NCBI GenBank assembly: GCA_038380795.1
Contig: CM076261.1
Span: 9,058,556-9,122,555 of the forward strand
Direction: 5' to 3'
DNA length: 64,000 nt
Source of the DNA: Pyrocephalus nanus
Taxonomy: Eukaryota; Chordata; Aves; Passeriformes; Tyrannidae
Within the stretch, counting starts at the first letter, position 1; every line of letters begins with the position of its first letter. A program made the translations under genes and the position numbers. Under the pieces are notes generated by a model. That model saw only the letters and a program-made list of their open reading frames with translations. It searched no databases and was not told where the DNA came from. This document shows, piece by piece, positions 37,301-51,103 of this stretch.

Positions 37301-40300
37301 CTTTCACATGCTTGACAATCTTCAGCATTAAAATATGTGTAAATTATTACTTTCACAAGAAATATTAGCAAGTCATTACAGCTAGTTAAAAAGAGAGAGT
37401 AAATACAGAAATGGGAATGTTAAAAATGCTGTCCTTCCACAGTTCCTGAATGTAAGAAGTATTCAGTTTAAAAAAATGAATTCAAAGTATTCCAGACACC
37501 TAACTTATATTGCTCTCAAGTTCAAGAAATTTTAAGGACAGTATTGGTCTTTATAGATGTTATGTTCCATCATTCTAAAAACTTTCTAACCCTATTCAAA
37601 GACTGAGTTGACAAAAATACTAAAATTCCTTATAAAGGGGAATCTATGTTCTGAGTCTCTAGATATGTATGTTGAATAATAAAAAGGCAGTTTTGTTTTG
37701 TTTTGTAGAAAAAGGTTGTCATAATTTTTTAGAGATTTAAAATGCCAGAGAAATATGAGGGAATGAAAAGGCAAATAAAACTTGGAACTGAAATCCTAAG
37801 GGCATTTTTAGGCAGTTTAAAATTATGTGGTGATGTTGGCTTTGATATTATTCCACTGTTTCTTCCATAGAGATCATGACTTCCTTAAACATTATTTATA
37901 TTTGAAACTTTTCTCGAAGTCATCAAGAGCCACATTATCCATTAAGCTGAACCAGTGCTACCAAACTCTCTGCCCTCTGTACTTTTGACAGAAAAATTGC
38001 AGGTGATAGAAACTTGGCATAGTATGAAATCTGCTAAATTTTTTTATTTACAAATTTGTTAAAAAGAAAGACATTTACCAAATTACATCTGTCCCTTTAG
38101 TATTTTACTTTTTTGAAGTTTTTTATTTAAGCAAGGAGACTTATCTATTAGCAACAATAATAAGTATTGATTTTTCTAGGAAGAAGAGGAAAAACAAAAC
38201 AATCTAATTGTGTTTTCCTTTACTAAACAGTCTGAGAAGCATATGAAAAAACAGTACCTGTATGGACGCAGCTGACTATTGCTAAAGGTTTTTTAGAGAT
38301 TCAGTGGTTAAAGTGGGTCTTTGGCCAGCCAATCAGAATGAATAGCAGCATGGTTAAAATGAGAAAATTGTGCAGAGGCCAAAGTGATGGTAAATGGAAG
38401 CTTTACTTGGCTGTGCGCAGATTAGATTGTAGTAGGCAAAGGTAATCAAGCTGATGGTATGCATTTGTGTCTGGTAGTGATAGCTTTATAATTCAATATG
38501 TGCAACCACCAAAGAGGAAAAACAGCACGCCAGTCTTAGTAAGAGGTATGGCAGTTATAACTAAAGAAATAACATAGAAAGCAATAATGTTGATCTAAGG
38601 TAATTTATCAGATAAAGCAAAGGTTGCCAGGAAAAGGGGACAGCTATTGAGCTCTGAAAAGACAAGGAGTTAGGAAGAGCAGTTGTGAATTTCAATGCAT
38701 AAGATCATAGTCATGGCCTCTTCATGAAACAGAAGCTAGTTTGGAGTAGGAATCAGAACATCTGAGCATTCTTCACACCTCAATCAAAAGAAACAGATAC
38801 TTGTGTTGTCACTAACATGGCATAATTATTTCTGGTCCCACTGAAAAACTGCTGGGTGTAGAGCATAGAGAGGAGGTGGACAAACAGAGAAAAAGAAAAA
38901 AGAGCAAAGCACAGATAAATGGAAAGAAGATTTGAAGCAACTCTGACAGTCCTGAACCTTGCTGCTGAGACTCTCTGAGCAGTACTTTGCCAAGTCCTGA
39001 TAGTCCCCTTCGAAGACGTGGAAACCAGACACCTGAACTCAAGGGAGTTCTGCATAAAATCCCACATTTTATGTGAATCCACATCAGTTCTAGGTGAGCC
39101 ATCCACACACCATTAAACCTAGTGAGCAGTAGAATCCAAATTTTAATGACACATTCAATCCCTCTTTTTCTCAGTTTTTCTGGTCAGAACAAGTCCTCTT
39201 CTTGAAAGAGAAGTCTGAAGGGACATTAGCCAAGAGTATTTCTGCATCTATTTTATAAATAACATAAAATTATTTATATGCCAAAATCAGAGTTCTGTCC
39301 AAATGTTTGTGGTAGCTACATTAGAGTCTAAAAGGCTTGAACTTAACAAGAAACGTGTGTCTAACATACTCTTTTATAATGGTCAGTGAATCCACAGGAA
39401 CATAAGGAAAGCTGAAGTATTACAGCTGGTGTTCTGAGAGAGTGAATAAGACAAATGTAGCATGAAAAGCATGGATACTAAAAACACTTCTGGGGACAAA
39501 ACTGACTTCATTTGAAGAACATATAAACATACAAAGTCATAACTGTAATTTAAATTGGGAGATCCATGTAACTTGTGAGAGCAAACTGCCAATAGACTCT
39601 GTGAAATTTCAGCCCGCTAAATACAGAGGGATCTATATTATAATATAAATACTACAAAAAAATTAATTTTTAGTATCCTATTTTGCTGAGAAAGTATATC
39701 CTTAGCTCTGACACCAAGTCCAGTCACAGTGGGAAAACATTTAAAACACATTTTACAATGTAGTTCAAACAGAAAGAATGGCAAGAACACCATAAAAAAC
39801 ACAAGGAGAATGAATAAGGGTTGAGTATTTTGCATAAGATGAGAACTAAGGAATACTGAGTGAAACCACTGGGTACCAGATTTTAAGCAAACAGAAGAAA
39901 GCAATTCTCAATATAACAAATAATTGTGCTATGGAATCCATTGCCACAGGACACTGTAAATGCTAAAACTATAAATACATGGTGCATAGGTCCATCAGGG
40001 GCTATTATAGATGCAACTTCCAGTCCAGGAAGTCCCTGAACTTGTGACAGCCACAAGCTGAGATGGTATACCAGGGAAAGGGTCATCTTCTTATTATTAT
40101 GCTTTAGGCATTCTTCAATTGGTCCTTGTCAGAGGCAGGACTATGGCTAGAAGAGCTGTAGGTTTGCTCAGGTATGGCAGGACTTATGTTCTCCTGATGC
40201 AGAAATATGTGTTATGATGCAGACTGGCTGATCTCAGGTGAAGGAGAAAATAGAAGTAAGGAGCTTGGGTCAGTGTGGCCTGGAATATATCACTTAGAAT

Positions 40301-43300
40301 AAGAAAACCACGTAGAAACAGAACCGTATATGTAACTATTAACACAAGCTACTTGGTCATTCAAAATCACAGCAGGTTAAATTGAAGGAGATCATCATAT
40401 CAGTAACTCAGAGAAACCCATTTAAATTAATGGAATAAGCTGCTGATGGAGGTCCTACAGAAACACACAGTTTAAAATCAATCCAAGTGAAAGGTGGAAG
40501 CATTTTTGGGAAGTAGGGTATCAAATGATGCACTGGATGGCTACACAGCTTTTGGATTAAGATCAAGAGATAAGATTGAGTAATGTTTTTGTCATCAGTA
40601 TGTACATGGGAAAAACGTCAGGTCAAGTCAGGTCTAAGCCCTTAAACATTCTTAATAGTATCATGAAAGAATTTTGAATTCTGTAGTGTTCAAAACTATT
40701 GTATTCAAGAAATACACCTTCAAGCATATCCTACGCAGGTACAAATTCATATGATATATCACCTTTAACAGCAATATTTATTACAGCTGGCACATGACAT
40801 TAAGGCAGATGAGTATGGACATGAGTCTACAATATAAACCAGTTGATCAGTGATATGCTTATTTGGAAAAGAAGACAAGAAAATCCAGCTCAGAGGCAGC
40901 TCTTAAGTTTATTTTAGAGATTATAGATTATATTCAGATCTTTCAAACAACTACAAATTCTTCATTCAAGCTCAGTAATTACAGTTTCTGCTATTTCAGA
41001 AATGGCTCAAACTAATAGGTATGTAATAAAGATAGAACTTAACTTTCTCTGCAGTATATCAGAAATCCTTTTCCTCAACTAAATTTGTGTTATTTCACTT
41101 GTCAACTGTTTGGCAGGTAGATTTCGTTTAATCGTTAATAATCTGTCTAATTTAAAAGTCTTGAAAGCCTGCCTGCTTTCTCACTGGTCAAAACACTTAT
41201 TGAGGTAAAGATAGTTCTATTTGCATAATGAATGATTACATTATTATATTTTAATGAGTCTGTGCTTGAGCTGGATAGAAAAGGCCATCCAGTCTAACTG
41301 GCACTGTTCACATTTTCATGCCCAAATAATGGACAGCTCGGTGTTTTAAGGAGGCTGAGTAACAGTCCTTTGTGGAAGTCACCATAAACACCATCTGTGA
41401 AAACAGAAATATATCTAAATAAAGTTATAATTTCTTAACATGTAGAATAAGGGTGGGGGAACTTGTAGTTGACCACTTTCTTCCTACCATCACTAGAGGC
41501 TGTTTCCTGGGAATGGCTCAATTCCTAACTGACTACACGCAATTAAATCTTGTATAGAACAATTGCCTCAATAAGAGGAGCTGTCTGACAGTTAATCCTA
41601 CCTTTGAGGTGTTTTGCAAATTGTTGCAATCTACGAATATCACCTCAATCATTACTGTCAAATTTATTAATACGCAAATGACAACAGGAAGATTAAGGGT
41701 CTATACCAAATCAGGGAATCCATTTTAGATGCAGAATTGTACTGTAGCACTAAAAATGCTCAAAAACCTTCCACCTACCCAAAGCAGATGGTGTATTTTT
41801 AATAGTTCTGGCTACAGACAAGCACTTGGATATGAATAAAAGACAGAGATGACACTGGCTTAGTCTGCAGGAACTGGCTTAATTTGTAACAACAAAGAGC
41901 CATGAGCCAAAGGACTTATTTACAATTGTATTATGGGACAAAAGATTCAATATATACAAAAGAGGAACTAACTTTTGTATCCATCAAATGTACTGTATTT
42001 TGAGGAAGGGAGTGCAAAAAATGTATTTGTCCTTTTTTAAAGTTGATATTTCAACCCAGCACTTTCAAAATTTGCGGGTTTCTAGTGTGCAGAAATCTCT
42101 CACTCATGGAATTGGTGAGCTCTGTAGTGGAGTTGTACTGGAGAAGTTTTACTCAGAGCAGAAAAATTAAAGTGTAACACTAAATACACTTAGTGAATGT
42201 AGGATTTAGACTCAAGAGTTCTCTTGAGACTTTTCCAAAAGAAGGTTTGCTTGATAGCAATATGTATTTTAGATGATTTGGAAACATGCAATGCTTTTGA
42301 TAACTTTCAGGACTCTATCCCAACCTGTTTCAGAAGCCATAGCTTGATCAGACAATCTAATCTTTGTGTCTAGCAATTAGTTCAGTGTCTCCACACTGGG
42401 TAGACAAGGTTCTTTTGTATTTTATATTTTTGATCATATGGGACAGGCTGTGTTTCCAAGTAAGTACAAGTTCAGTCCTTCAGCAGACATGCTGACTGCC
42501 ATTCCAGTTTCAGAACAGGGACTACTGACACAAATAGTTAGTTCATGGTTTCCAAGGAAGCCTACTGCTTATGCTCAAAATATCTAGGGAGCATGGAGCT
42601 GCAAAACTCTGCTAGAAAAAATTAATTTCACCCCAAACACTTATATAACTCAGTCTCAGACTTCACAGGAGATAGTTTAAATAAAGTCAGAGTGAAATAC
42701 TGATCCCACTCTCTTGACAAAATGCAAACTACAGCCAAGGGATAGATCTGCGCTAGAAGTAGCAATATTCAGGAAGAATGGTCTCACAAAAACTTAGTTA
42801 ATCTTTATTCTGATCTGGTTTTCTCACAATTGTTCTTTTTGTGCCTCTTCTGTTCTTTTTCTGTCATGTATTTTTGACTGCCTTCCAATTTTTATGCCTC
42901 CTATGCTGTCTTTTGCTCCTCCACTCATTCTCAAGAGGTTTTCATCATCCTTTTGTAACACCAGGACACACTTTCTATTAATTTCCACATCATCACAAAT
43001 TCATTTTTTTTATCCATCCCCCGTAAGACCTACCTTATTAGGGACAGTCCAACTTTGAATCTGAAGGATTCTGCCTTTTCTCTCTGTTTTGCCTTCTGAA
43101 CCGCTCTCTAGCTCTTGTTGCTGTTTTGTTACACCTGTAAAAAGGCACACAAATGTATGCATAGAGAAAATACAGAAAGTGAGGTTTTTTAATTTGCAAT
43201 AATTAAATTCTTGGTTTATAACTCCTTTGTATTAAGGTCTGCAGTTAAGAATGATTTAGTGAAAACTAGCTTCCTATAACTAACAATTTCTACATTTTCA

Positions 43301-46300
43301 TCAGCCATAGCATAAAAAAGTCTTAGATCCAAGTTAGCAAGGTTAATTATGTGTCCATGCATGATGATGTTAAAGGTGAGAAAGCTGTATGCTTAACAGA
43401 TAAGGGTAATGATACCATGAATTAATACAGGAGCAGATACTGCTCCCTGTAAAGTTCAAAAACTCTTTGTTTCCCCCATTTACTCCTCCCGTTTTAACTT
43501 AATATAAAGGACTGTTTTAATAAACAGTGACCAGTTTGAATGTCATATCAAATTAGGTTTCCAGTTCAGTTATAGTATCATCAAAATTTCAAATACGTAC
43601 AAATGTGTTTTCCTGTGTATCAGGTCCAAGAAGCCTTACAGACTTTGTTTCAATTTGGACTACAAATGTGCAACATACCATATAGCAAAAAGGTAAAATA
43701 AAAAATTTTATGTGCTTTGCAGTTTCCTATCCTTCATACAGTCTTGTTTGCTTAGAAAGCATCAGAGGTTACTTTTTAGTTTTCTAGCACATCTAAGTCC
43801 CATCTTCCTAGCTCTGCTGGAACTGAATTATGTGCCAAGACCAGAGCTAGTTTAAGAAACTCATCTTTTAATTTCAGTTAAACTTTAGTCTCAGATGTTG
43901 CACTGCTTGTGAGGCTTTGTCTGGGATGTGGGGAAATGCTGGAAAGCTGCCAGTCAAGTCACTGCTGATTTCTAATGCCAGTTCTCATATCCAATACTCC
44001 CACAATTTGCTTTCTCTGCTTAAGCGGTCTTATCTCATTGGACTCTGCTGAGGGGATTGAAATATTAGAAACTTGTATCTGTTCATGTTACAGATCTCCC
44101 ATCCTCCTGCCTGGATTCATTGACAGTAATTGGTTCCTGAGTTTTTCTAATGTAAGCATTTCAACTTTGACTTTTCAAGCACTTTCCAGCGAGGTTTTAG
44201 GTACCATTGCACAACAAGGGTTGCCTGAGACTCTTTTTCTTTGCTTTCTATAAAATGAGAAGATGTTTTGTGGAGTTGGCTCCACTCCAGTTATGCTTTT
44301 GTTGAAGTGGTTCCTGAAGACTTTCCTCAGCAGCAGAGCAGCTGGCAAAGCACATACTCAGGTGCTGATTGCTGACATGCAAGCCTATTCTGCCCTGGTT
44401 TGAGCGTGGATTTCATCAGTAGTCTCCTACCTCCCTGGCAAATAAAGCAGCCAGAATTCAGCACCTTCCCCTCTAGGTCACCTTTGGACCTTTTCTGGTT
44501 TTTATATATATTTAGATATTAATCTGGAGCAGGTAGAGGCAGCAAGAGAGTAACTTAATTTATGGCCCCTAGTGAAAGCACTCAACCAGGGCGTGGGAGA
44601 CCAGTGCTCAAGCTGTATGGATTAAAGCAGCTTTTCCCACACTGTGGATGGAAGAGCTCAATGTCTGTGCCAATAACTATAACATACTTTCTGATTTATT
44701 TTGTAATGTCAAGAGTATATGGTGTACAGTACTTTTTCTTTTGCCAGTTTGGCTGGTAATCTCTTTTTCGTTTAGTTTGAAAGACAAGTTTTAGTTGAAA
44801 GGCAAGTTTTTGTGTTTCATTTTAAAGTGTTGCCCATGACATTAGAGATGCCAGCCAGCATATCTGCTAAGCAGCTTGTGAGCAGTGCCCAGGCCTTTTG
44901 CCAGGCCTTTTTGTTATGCCACTGTGACTGCCATTGGCTCCACTTAAGACAGGACGGGGAGGGGAGTTAGGATTGCACATGTGATCTACACTTTAAACGA
45001 GATTAAAAATGTTAGGAGTATCCATTAATTTAAAGCAAAATGAAGAGTGGATAAACTGAGAAACTCTTCAACACTGAAGTGTCATGTAACTTGACCATGT
45101 ATCTTCATTCTTTTAAATCTACCACTTTGCAGTGTTTACTTATGAGAAATTATTTCTTCTGGTAGCTTCACTGCTATCTAAAAAAAAAAAAAAAAAGCTT
45201 TAGATTGCTGCCAGCTTTCATCTCCAATACTTCTCCAGACATATTCTCTCTTACCCTAAAGTACCAGGTTTTCTCCTCCACCTTTGGTGCCTGCCCTCCT
45301 TTTTGTTCAGAAAGCAGTCTTCACCTTCCTGTTCATGGGGTTTTCACACAGCAATTAGAGCTCACAGGAAGAAAATTCACAGAAAACTATTTCCCAGTGA
45401 AATTCTTTTATAAACAAACTCAGCATGTGCTCCTCTTATTTAGCACCTTTCACCCAGTGTTCTCTGAACTGCTTTTTAAGAGGACCCATATTGTATGAAC
45501 TGCTGTATTTTTACACCAGAAGTCTCAGCAGAGCTGACTAGATCTAGAATCTAGATGATCAGATTCTAGTAATTAGTCACAGAACAAATTTTTAGCCATT
45601 TGTCAAACAGTCCTAGGCAGTGGCAGATGTTGGATTCTTCCTTTTCTACAGGAAGCAATAACAAATCCTCAATCCTCTTCAAATCAGTGAACACATGGGT
45701 AATCACCTAACTGCAGCAAGCAAAGATGAGCCTATCTCTACATGATATCACATTTGGCTTGATTTACATTTTACTGACTATTACAACATCTTATGTGACG
45801 TAGATTTGTAATGAAGTCAGTAGCACAATCTTGTGAAATTTCTTGGGCACACAGTTAACTGAAAGGAGCTGCTCCCATCATAAGTGTATGGATTTTTTAG
45901 TGTTTCTCAGCTCACATGCTTTCCCCTAAGAAACATATGAACTGCCAACCTGAGTTAGTCTAATAGTTCATGGAGAGCAGCATTCCCTTCAGTAGGATGG
46001 GTTTCTGAGTTAGAAATTTCAGACAGCTGTGCTGAGAGTAAAGAAGTGTGTTAACAACATGCCATCAGGGAGGTTTCTTCCACCCAGCAACAAAATTGGC
46101 AGCTAATTTATTTTACAGGAGAACTGATAGCTGCTCCCTTCATGTTTAAATGAAACAGTGGTCATTTACAAACGGTAAGCTGGAACATTTGTTCTAAGTG
46201 CCTAGGTAGGGCAAAAAACTTTCAAATGCTGCAGACACACTGCCCAAATCTAAGTTCTAAGCTCTGCTTTCCAAATATTTCACAGATCATTTTCTAGATT

Positions 46301-46532
46301 ATAACTTATACAACTCAGCTATAAACTCAGCTCCGCTTAACCATGGCCTGGTAATAAAATCCAAACAAAGCAAATAATAATTGAGGCCTCTGGATTGAAA
46401 TGACTTCATGGAAGCTATAGAACAAACTTTTGAAGAACACAAGACAACTCTAGATTTAGGTTATCTTTAGGGAACATTGGAACATTTTCTTTTCAGTACG
46501 TCACTTTATTGCAAGTCACACAATATTATTCC

Positions 46533-46551
46533 TTTTTTTTTTTTTTTTTTT
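46533..46551. repeat. T19 homopolymer
   Basis: An uninterrupted run of 19 T. It could be the antisense tail of a decayed retroposed sequence, but nothing recognisable lies beside it. Confidence 0.8.
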
Positions 46552-49167
46552 GTAATCCCAGCTCCTGTGGTAATAGTTATATAGGCTATCGATCTTAGTC
46601 TGTTTATTTTCCTAAGACTCTATAGCATGAGGGTCTACAGAGAAAGGCTTGTAAGCATCTACCACAAAGGTTCAGTCTATAAGAAGATCTCTTAAAGAAA
46701 TGTAAGCTAATTATTTCCTAAATTATCATTAATTTACACAGCCTTCAACATGTATTAGATGAGGTATGGGTAAAATTGTGTTTTTTCTGGCATGATTTTT
46801 TAACTACAACTACAGTTCCTTAGTGTTTGGATTGCTACTTCTTGGTAGGTGATAATTTTTTTCTTTTACTTCAGGGAGAATTACTTTCCTTGCATCATTT
46901 GCCTCCTTGGCCAGTCTAAGCATATAAAAATACAAAAACACATGTGCTATCCTAGAATTGTATAAACACCAAATAATTACGCCAATTCTCATCCCTGTAT
47001 GAAGCAAAACTCTTGCTCTTAGATCAAAGGAACTAAGTTACCTAATTACTTTATCATTCATTCTTTTTATATTTGTCTTCTCTTTCATATCAATTCCTTT
47101 TCCAATTACATATCACATTTCTTTTGATATTTAAATAACGAAAATGTCCTATCCTTTTAATCTATGAATATCTTCTACTAAACAAAATATCACTTTCCTT
47201 GTTGTATGAAAGGAACATACTGTACCAATTAAAGAGCTTTATGAAGAAATCTAATTATAAAAACACAGGGCCTGATTCAAAGCTGATTTTAGTCTATGGA
47301 AATATTTCTACTGACTTCCTTGGACTCAAGTCCATATTCAGCAATGGTTAAATTAAATAAGAAAGAACTTATTTCCAGTTAACAAACAATTCATGGCCAT
47401 GTTGAATGCAAAAATATATTTACATTAACTCTGCATATCATATTATCATGCAAATTGACCACTTTGGAAATACTGTGTTGTACAAGAGCAAAAAGTTCAT
47501 ATGAAAAGTCACATATCCCTATATGTCTATACAGGAGTATGGATTTTTACAGAAAACACATGGAATGAAGAAAGTATATCCTGCTGTGAACATCAAGTGA
47601 TGGAGATGTGAAACTTGCTTTTGGAAACATGAGCATTCTTCATATTAACTACTTAAAAATTCCTCATTCAACGAATTTCTATGTCCAGATTTCTACAGCA
47701 GTTCCCAGTCAAATAGCCATAGGTTATTCTCGGTTATTACAGCCTTGAAAACCTGTATCCATCAAAAGACCTGAACACAGAAATTAGAGTAGACCTTTTT
47801 TCTCTCTTTCTGCCCCTCAGCAGGACAGTGGAAGCAGTGGGATTTGTTCCTTTTGTGCACAGCCTGTTTTCTGAAAGATGCAGTGAGGAAGCCATTAGTA
47901 AGCAGAGCTGTCAGAGGAAGGACTTTCTTCGGTCAGTAACACAGACTACACCTACATCCAGCTCCTGTGCCTAAGACAGCTTGCTGTGCAAAACAAGAGT
48001 CTCTGTGTGTAAATTCCCTGCTCACACACTTTCTTTCTCCATTGCATGAATTCATCCTGGCTGGGAAATTGCCAGAGCTATCAGCTGAGTAACCCAACCT
48101 AGGAAAGTTTGCTTTGAGAAAGGGAACAGGACCTGTGGCTCCAGCCAATCTTAGCTGTAGGAGCTGGAAGTAAAGCACAAATACTGCTGAGCTTTCCCTG
48201 TTTTCTACCTCAGTAGAAAGAATTACACTTGCAGAATTTTACCATTGACAGGAATGGGATGAGAACTGTATTTCCAACCTTTTTTAACTGGAGAAAAGCC
48301 GTTGAGTAATCACTAAAGCAACTAAAGAATGCTGAGGTGATGTCAACTATGAAACATGCATGTATATTTTGAAAGCCAGCCAGCACAATTTTTAACAACC
48401 TTTCTTAACCCATGAGGCCTCTAGATAAAACAGTGACTTTGCTTTGAGTATGTGTCCTGAATGCAAGCAGAGCATGTGCCATTTGAAAGGGGAGATGAGC
48501 TTGAAAGAGACAACAGGGTCTCAATTTCTGCTAAATTCAGTGTTACTTCAGAGGAGAACTTTGCATCTTGGGCTCATTCTTTCCCAAGACACATATTCAT
48601 GTTTATATACCAATCCGTACTTTTAACACAGCTGGCTAAATCTGTCTTCCCACAATTTTATTTAAGGAGGAGTTTTCCAAGTGTTTTCTGGACAATGTTA
48701 ACTTCCCATTAACATCAAAGCTAGATCTCCAGAAAACAAAATGCTTTCTAAAGGCACTTTGCATCATAGCACATTCTCAGCAATAAAATATTATCAAGTT
48801 GAACGGTTTACATTGCAAATTGAGTATCCAGAACTTTTTTTGAAGTAAGTATGAGTGGCAAAAACCCAGATTTCCAATGCAAATATTGAAATTTCATAAT
48901 GATAGACACTAACATTGCAGGTCTTGACTGAAGTTTCTGGAAGGTGTGTCCATATGCTATAGAAATACTTTAAATCTTGATTATATGTGTGCATGAAATT
49001 CACCGTAACTCATTAGACTATTAAGTAAAAAAAAAAAACAACAAACACATAAAAAAGTAAAGACTGCAAAGTCCAAATATAATAGAAATAATTCCAAAAT
49101 ATGTAACTTCTGGGGATATTTTTCACTATTCAATCAATTCAGAACAGTTCTACTGACTGATTGTACA

Positions 49168-49590
49168 GGAAGGGATCACGCCCCTTGTCACTGGTGAGAA
49201 CATATCCCAAATCCTGTGTTAAGTTTTGGGTCCCTCACTACAAAAAAGACACTGAGGTTTTGGAAGGGCAGTGAAGCTAGTGAAGTGTCTGGAGCACAAG
49301 TCTTATGAGGAATGGTGAAAGAGCTGGAGTTGTTTAGCCTGGGGAAAAGAAGTGTGACGGGAGACCTTGTCACTCTCTACAATTATCTGAAAGAGTGTGG
49401 GAGGTTGGCTTCTTCTCCCAGATAACAAGTGACAGGATGAGAGGAAGTGTGTTCAGGTTCTGCTGAGGGATGTTTAGACTGGATATTAGGAAAAATGTTT
49501 CACTGAGAGCGTTGTCAAGCACTGGAACAGACTGCCCAGGGAAGTGGTTTAGTCACCATATGGGAGGTATTTAAAAGACTAGAGATATGT
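49168..49590 (+). mobile_element. CR1 LINE ORF2/3' fragment, sense, 3'-deleted
   Basis: CR1 landmarks run in order: AAATCCTGTGTTAAGTTTTGGG, CCCTCACTACAAAAAAGACA, GAGCACAAGTCTTATGAGGA, GTTGTTTAGCCTGGGGAAAA, CAAGCACTGGAACAGACTGC, and a GGAGGTATTTAAAAGAC end. The sequence encodes a broken version of the post-RT region (LEHKSYEE-like). It stops at about 49590 without the CR1 3' UTR or terminal ATTCTATGA repeats. The 3' end was therefore lost after insertion, since CR1 normally loses the 5' end. It lies about 300 bp upstream of the candidate exon at 49888. Confidence 0.85.
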
Positions 49591-49887
49591 CATTAATCAT
49601 CCTAAAATACTGTACAATCAAACCAAGCAGTCAACTTGATTAAAGTAACAGAATTCTTTGTAATTAAGTAGAGTTTAAAAAAGACAACAACATCAAAAAC
49701 AACAGCACACAAAAAACTAGAAGTAAAACACAACCAGAGATCTTCTGTATGTGGTCAGGAAGAGGCGTATAGACAGTGAACTAGATATACCATTGGTCTA
49801 ATATGACAATATAATGCTTCAAAAATATAATTATGAGAATTAAAAATGCAAACAGAAGTTTAATTTACATAACCCTGTGTTTTTCAG

Positions 49888-49965
49888 TCCAAAAACTGTG
49901 GAGATGTAAAGTTCTGTAGCCACATCATTCATAGTGATGACATTCCCTTCTTGAAAAAGATAAAA
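49888..49965 (+). other. Candidate internal exon, 78 bp
   Basis: The acceptor (CCTGTGTTTTTCAG, ending at 49887) and the donor (GTAAGT at 49966-49971) both fit consensus closely. Only one of the three frames is open across the exon, giving 26 codons that start SKNCGDVKFCSHIIH and end PFLKKIK. In-frame stops lie in the flanking upstream sequence. It joins in phase 0 to the candidate 3' exon at 50963. No family was recognised and no upstream exon or start codon was found, so this remains a prediction. Confidence 0.25.
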
Positions 49966-50962
49966 GTAAGTAACATGAATAAAAGAATACATGTTGTAAG
50001 AAGCACTGTGAATATCATTATCTCATACAGAAATTCATAAGGGATTTGCTTTCTTTTTCGATCCAAGATTCAGTTATAGCACATTCCCAAATTCATCATT
50101 CTTTTCAAGCCTTTAGACATGAAAGATAGTTCTAATTCTTCTCTTTTAAACACAGTCAGCACTTTAGTCCTCCTTTTGTGTGTCTCTCTATGAGTTTAAC
50201 ATGTTAGTCCTCATCATTTTTTCAGCATAAATATTGCATTATACTGTAAAACAGTGAACAGCAGCAATTCATGCACAACTACATTATTAAACAAACATGA
50301 TGACTGTATGTTATGGATTTCTCAAGGAAGCCCAAAATGTTTCAGTTACAAAAATCCACTGTATCCAAGCCATTTAAGAACTGACTATTTAGGAGTAACT
50401 TTCAAAAGAAAATGAGAACATATTGATGTGATAGAGACACTTGCCTAGTAGAAAAGACCCATTTACAGTAATGGAGATAAAGAGATTAATTGGTTTATAG
50501 TGGTTACTAAAAGCCAGTCAATGGAATATCAGATCTCTCAAAAATGGAAGTAGGAAAAAGGACTGTAAGCAATCAGTGTTAAATTAATCTTTTAGACTGC
50601 AATGACTGACAGATGTGTCTAGCCTAAATGTTCTTGGACAAAAATTTAAGATGAGGTTTTTTTAATCTGTGTACAAAAGAAAGGAAAATCTGCTTATTCC
50701 TTTCCTTTCTATTGCTATTTATTTATGGGTGACTGGGTTAAATGCCTGATGAAACTTTAAAAAGTCAGGTGGAGTATTTGTGCTATTTTTCTGGACTGCA
50801 GATCAGAACTTCAGTAGGCAGAGGGACGGAACTCTTCTGTCACTTTTGCCATGCCCTCAAATCTATCTAGTCTTTGATAAAAATCCACATTACCTCCATA
50901 ATATTCGACTAAATGACCTTGATATGCATGACATTAATTTTTTGCTGTTCTTCTTGTTTTAG

Positions 50963-51103
50963 AGAAGAAAAGATGAAGACCAAGTCAAAAGCTTGCATAC
51001 AGATGGAACACATCAAGCAGAAGAAAACACTGGAAAGACTGAACTACATGAAAAACTCAGAAGTGAAACTGGGCTATGTTGTACAGTAGCTGGTTCAATA
51101 TAA
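50963..51103 (+). other. Candidate 3' coding exon
   Basis: A strong branch point and pyrimidine-tract acceptor (TGAC, then TTGCTGTTCTTCTTGTTTTAG ending at 50962) leads into a phase-0 frame of 46 codons. It begins RRKDEDQVKSLHTDG, ends CCTVAGSI, and terminates at TAA (51101-51103). ATTAAA, a common poly(A) signal variant, follows at 51149-51154. Joined to 49888-49965 it gives a 72-codon C-terminal tail, lysine/arginine-rich at the junction. A second frame from ATG at 50973 to TAG at 51087 is also open (38 codons), so the coding frame is uncertain. I do not recognise either peptide. Confidence 0.25.

Larger units (their letters stand above)
27559..49167. other. Long repeat-poor, gene-free stretch
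   Basis: In more than 21 kb I found no confident interspersed repeat and no gene. It holds simple repeats (listed separately), homopolymers such as T15 at 33967-33981, A17 at 45180-45196 and T19 at 46533-46551, and overlapping palindromes at 30263-30284. GC-richer patches lie at about 30600-30900 and 47780-48200. Two blocks look like possible conserved non-coding DNA (36720-36800 and 41080-41270). Open frames reach about 108 codons at 38780-39106 but overlap others on the same strand and show no domain. Confidence 0.5.

Noticed and set aside
38780..39108. Three overlapping minus-strand frames of 68-108 codons
   Set aside because: Three frames open over the same bases indicates stop-poor composition. 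No frame shows a domain or a clear splice context.
41276..41400. Possible CR1 remnant (GGCCATCCAGTCTAACTGGC)
   Set aside because: Only one short phrase resembles CR1. The following sequence does not continue in CR1 order, so it is too weak to call.
46119..46173. Segment between TTTTACAG and GTAAGC
   Set aside because: All three frames contain stops, so it is not a coding exon. A non-coding exon cannot be argued from sequence alone.
48782..48841. Open segment between TTCTCAG and GTAAGT
   Set aside because: The acceptor is weak, and joining it to the candidate exon at 49888 in phase produces a stop, so it does not extend that model.
49188..49373. 61-codon minus-strand frame
   Set aside because: It is antisense to a sense-oriented CR1 fragment.
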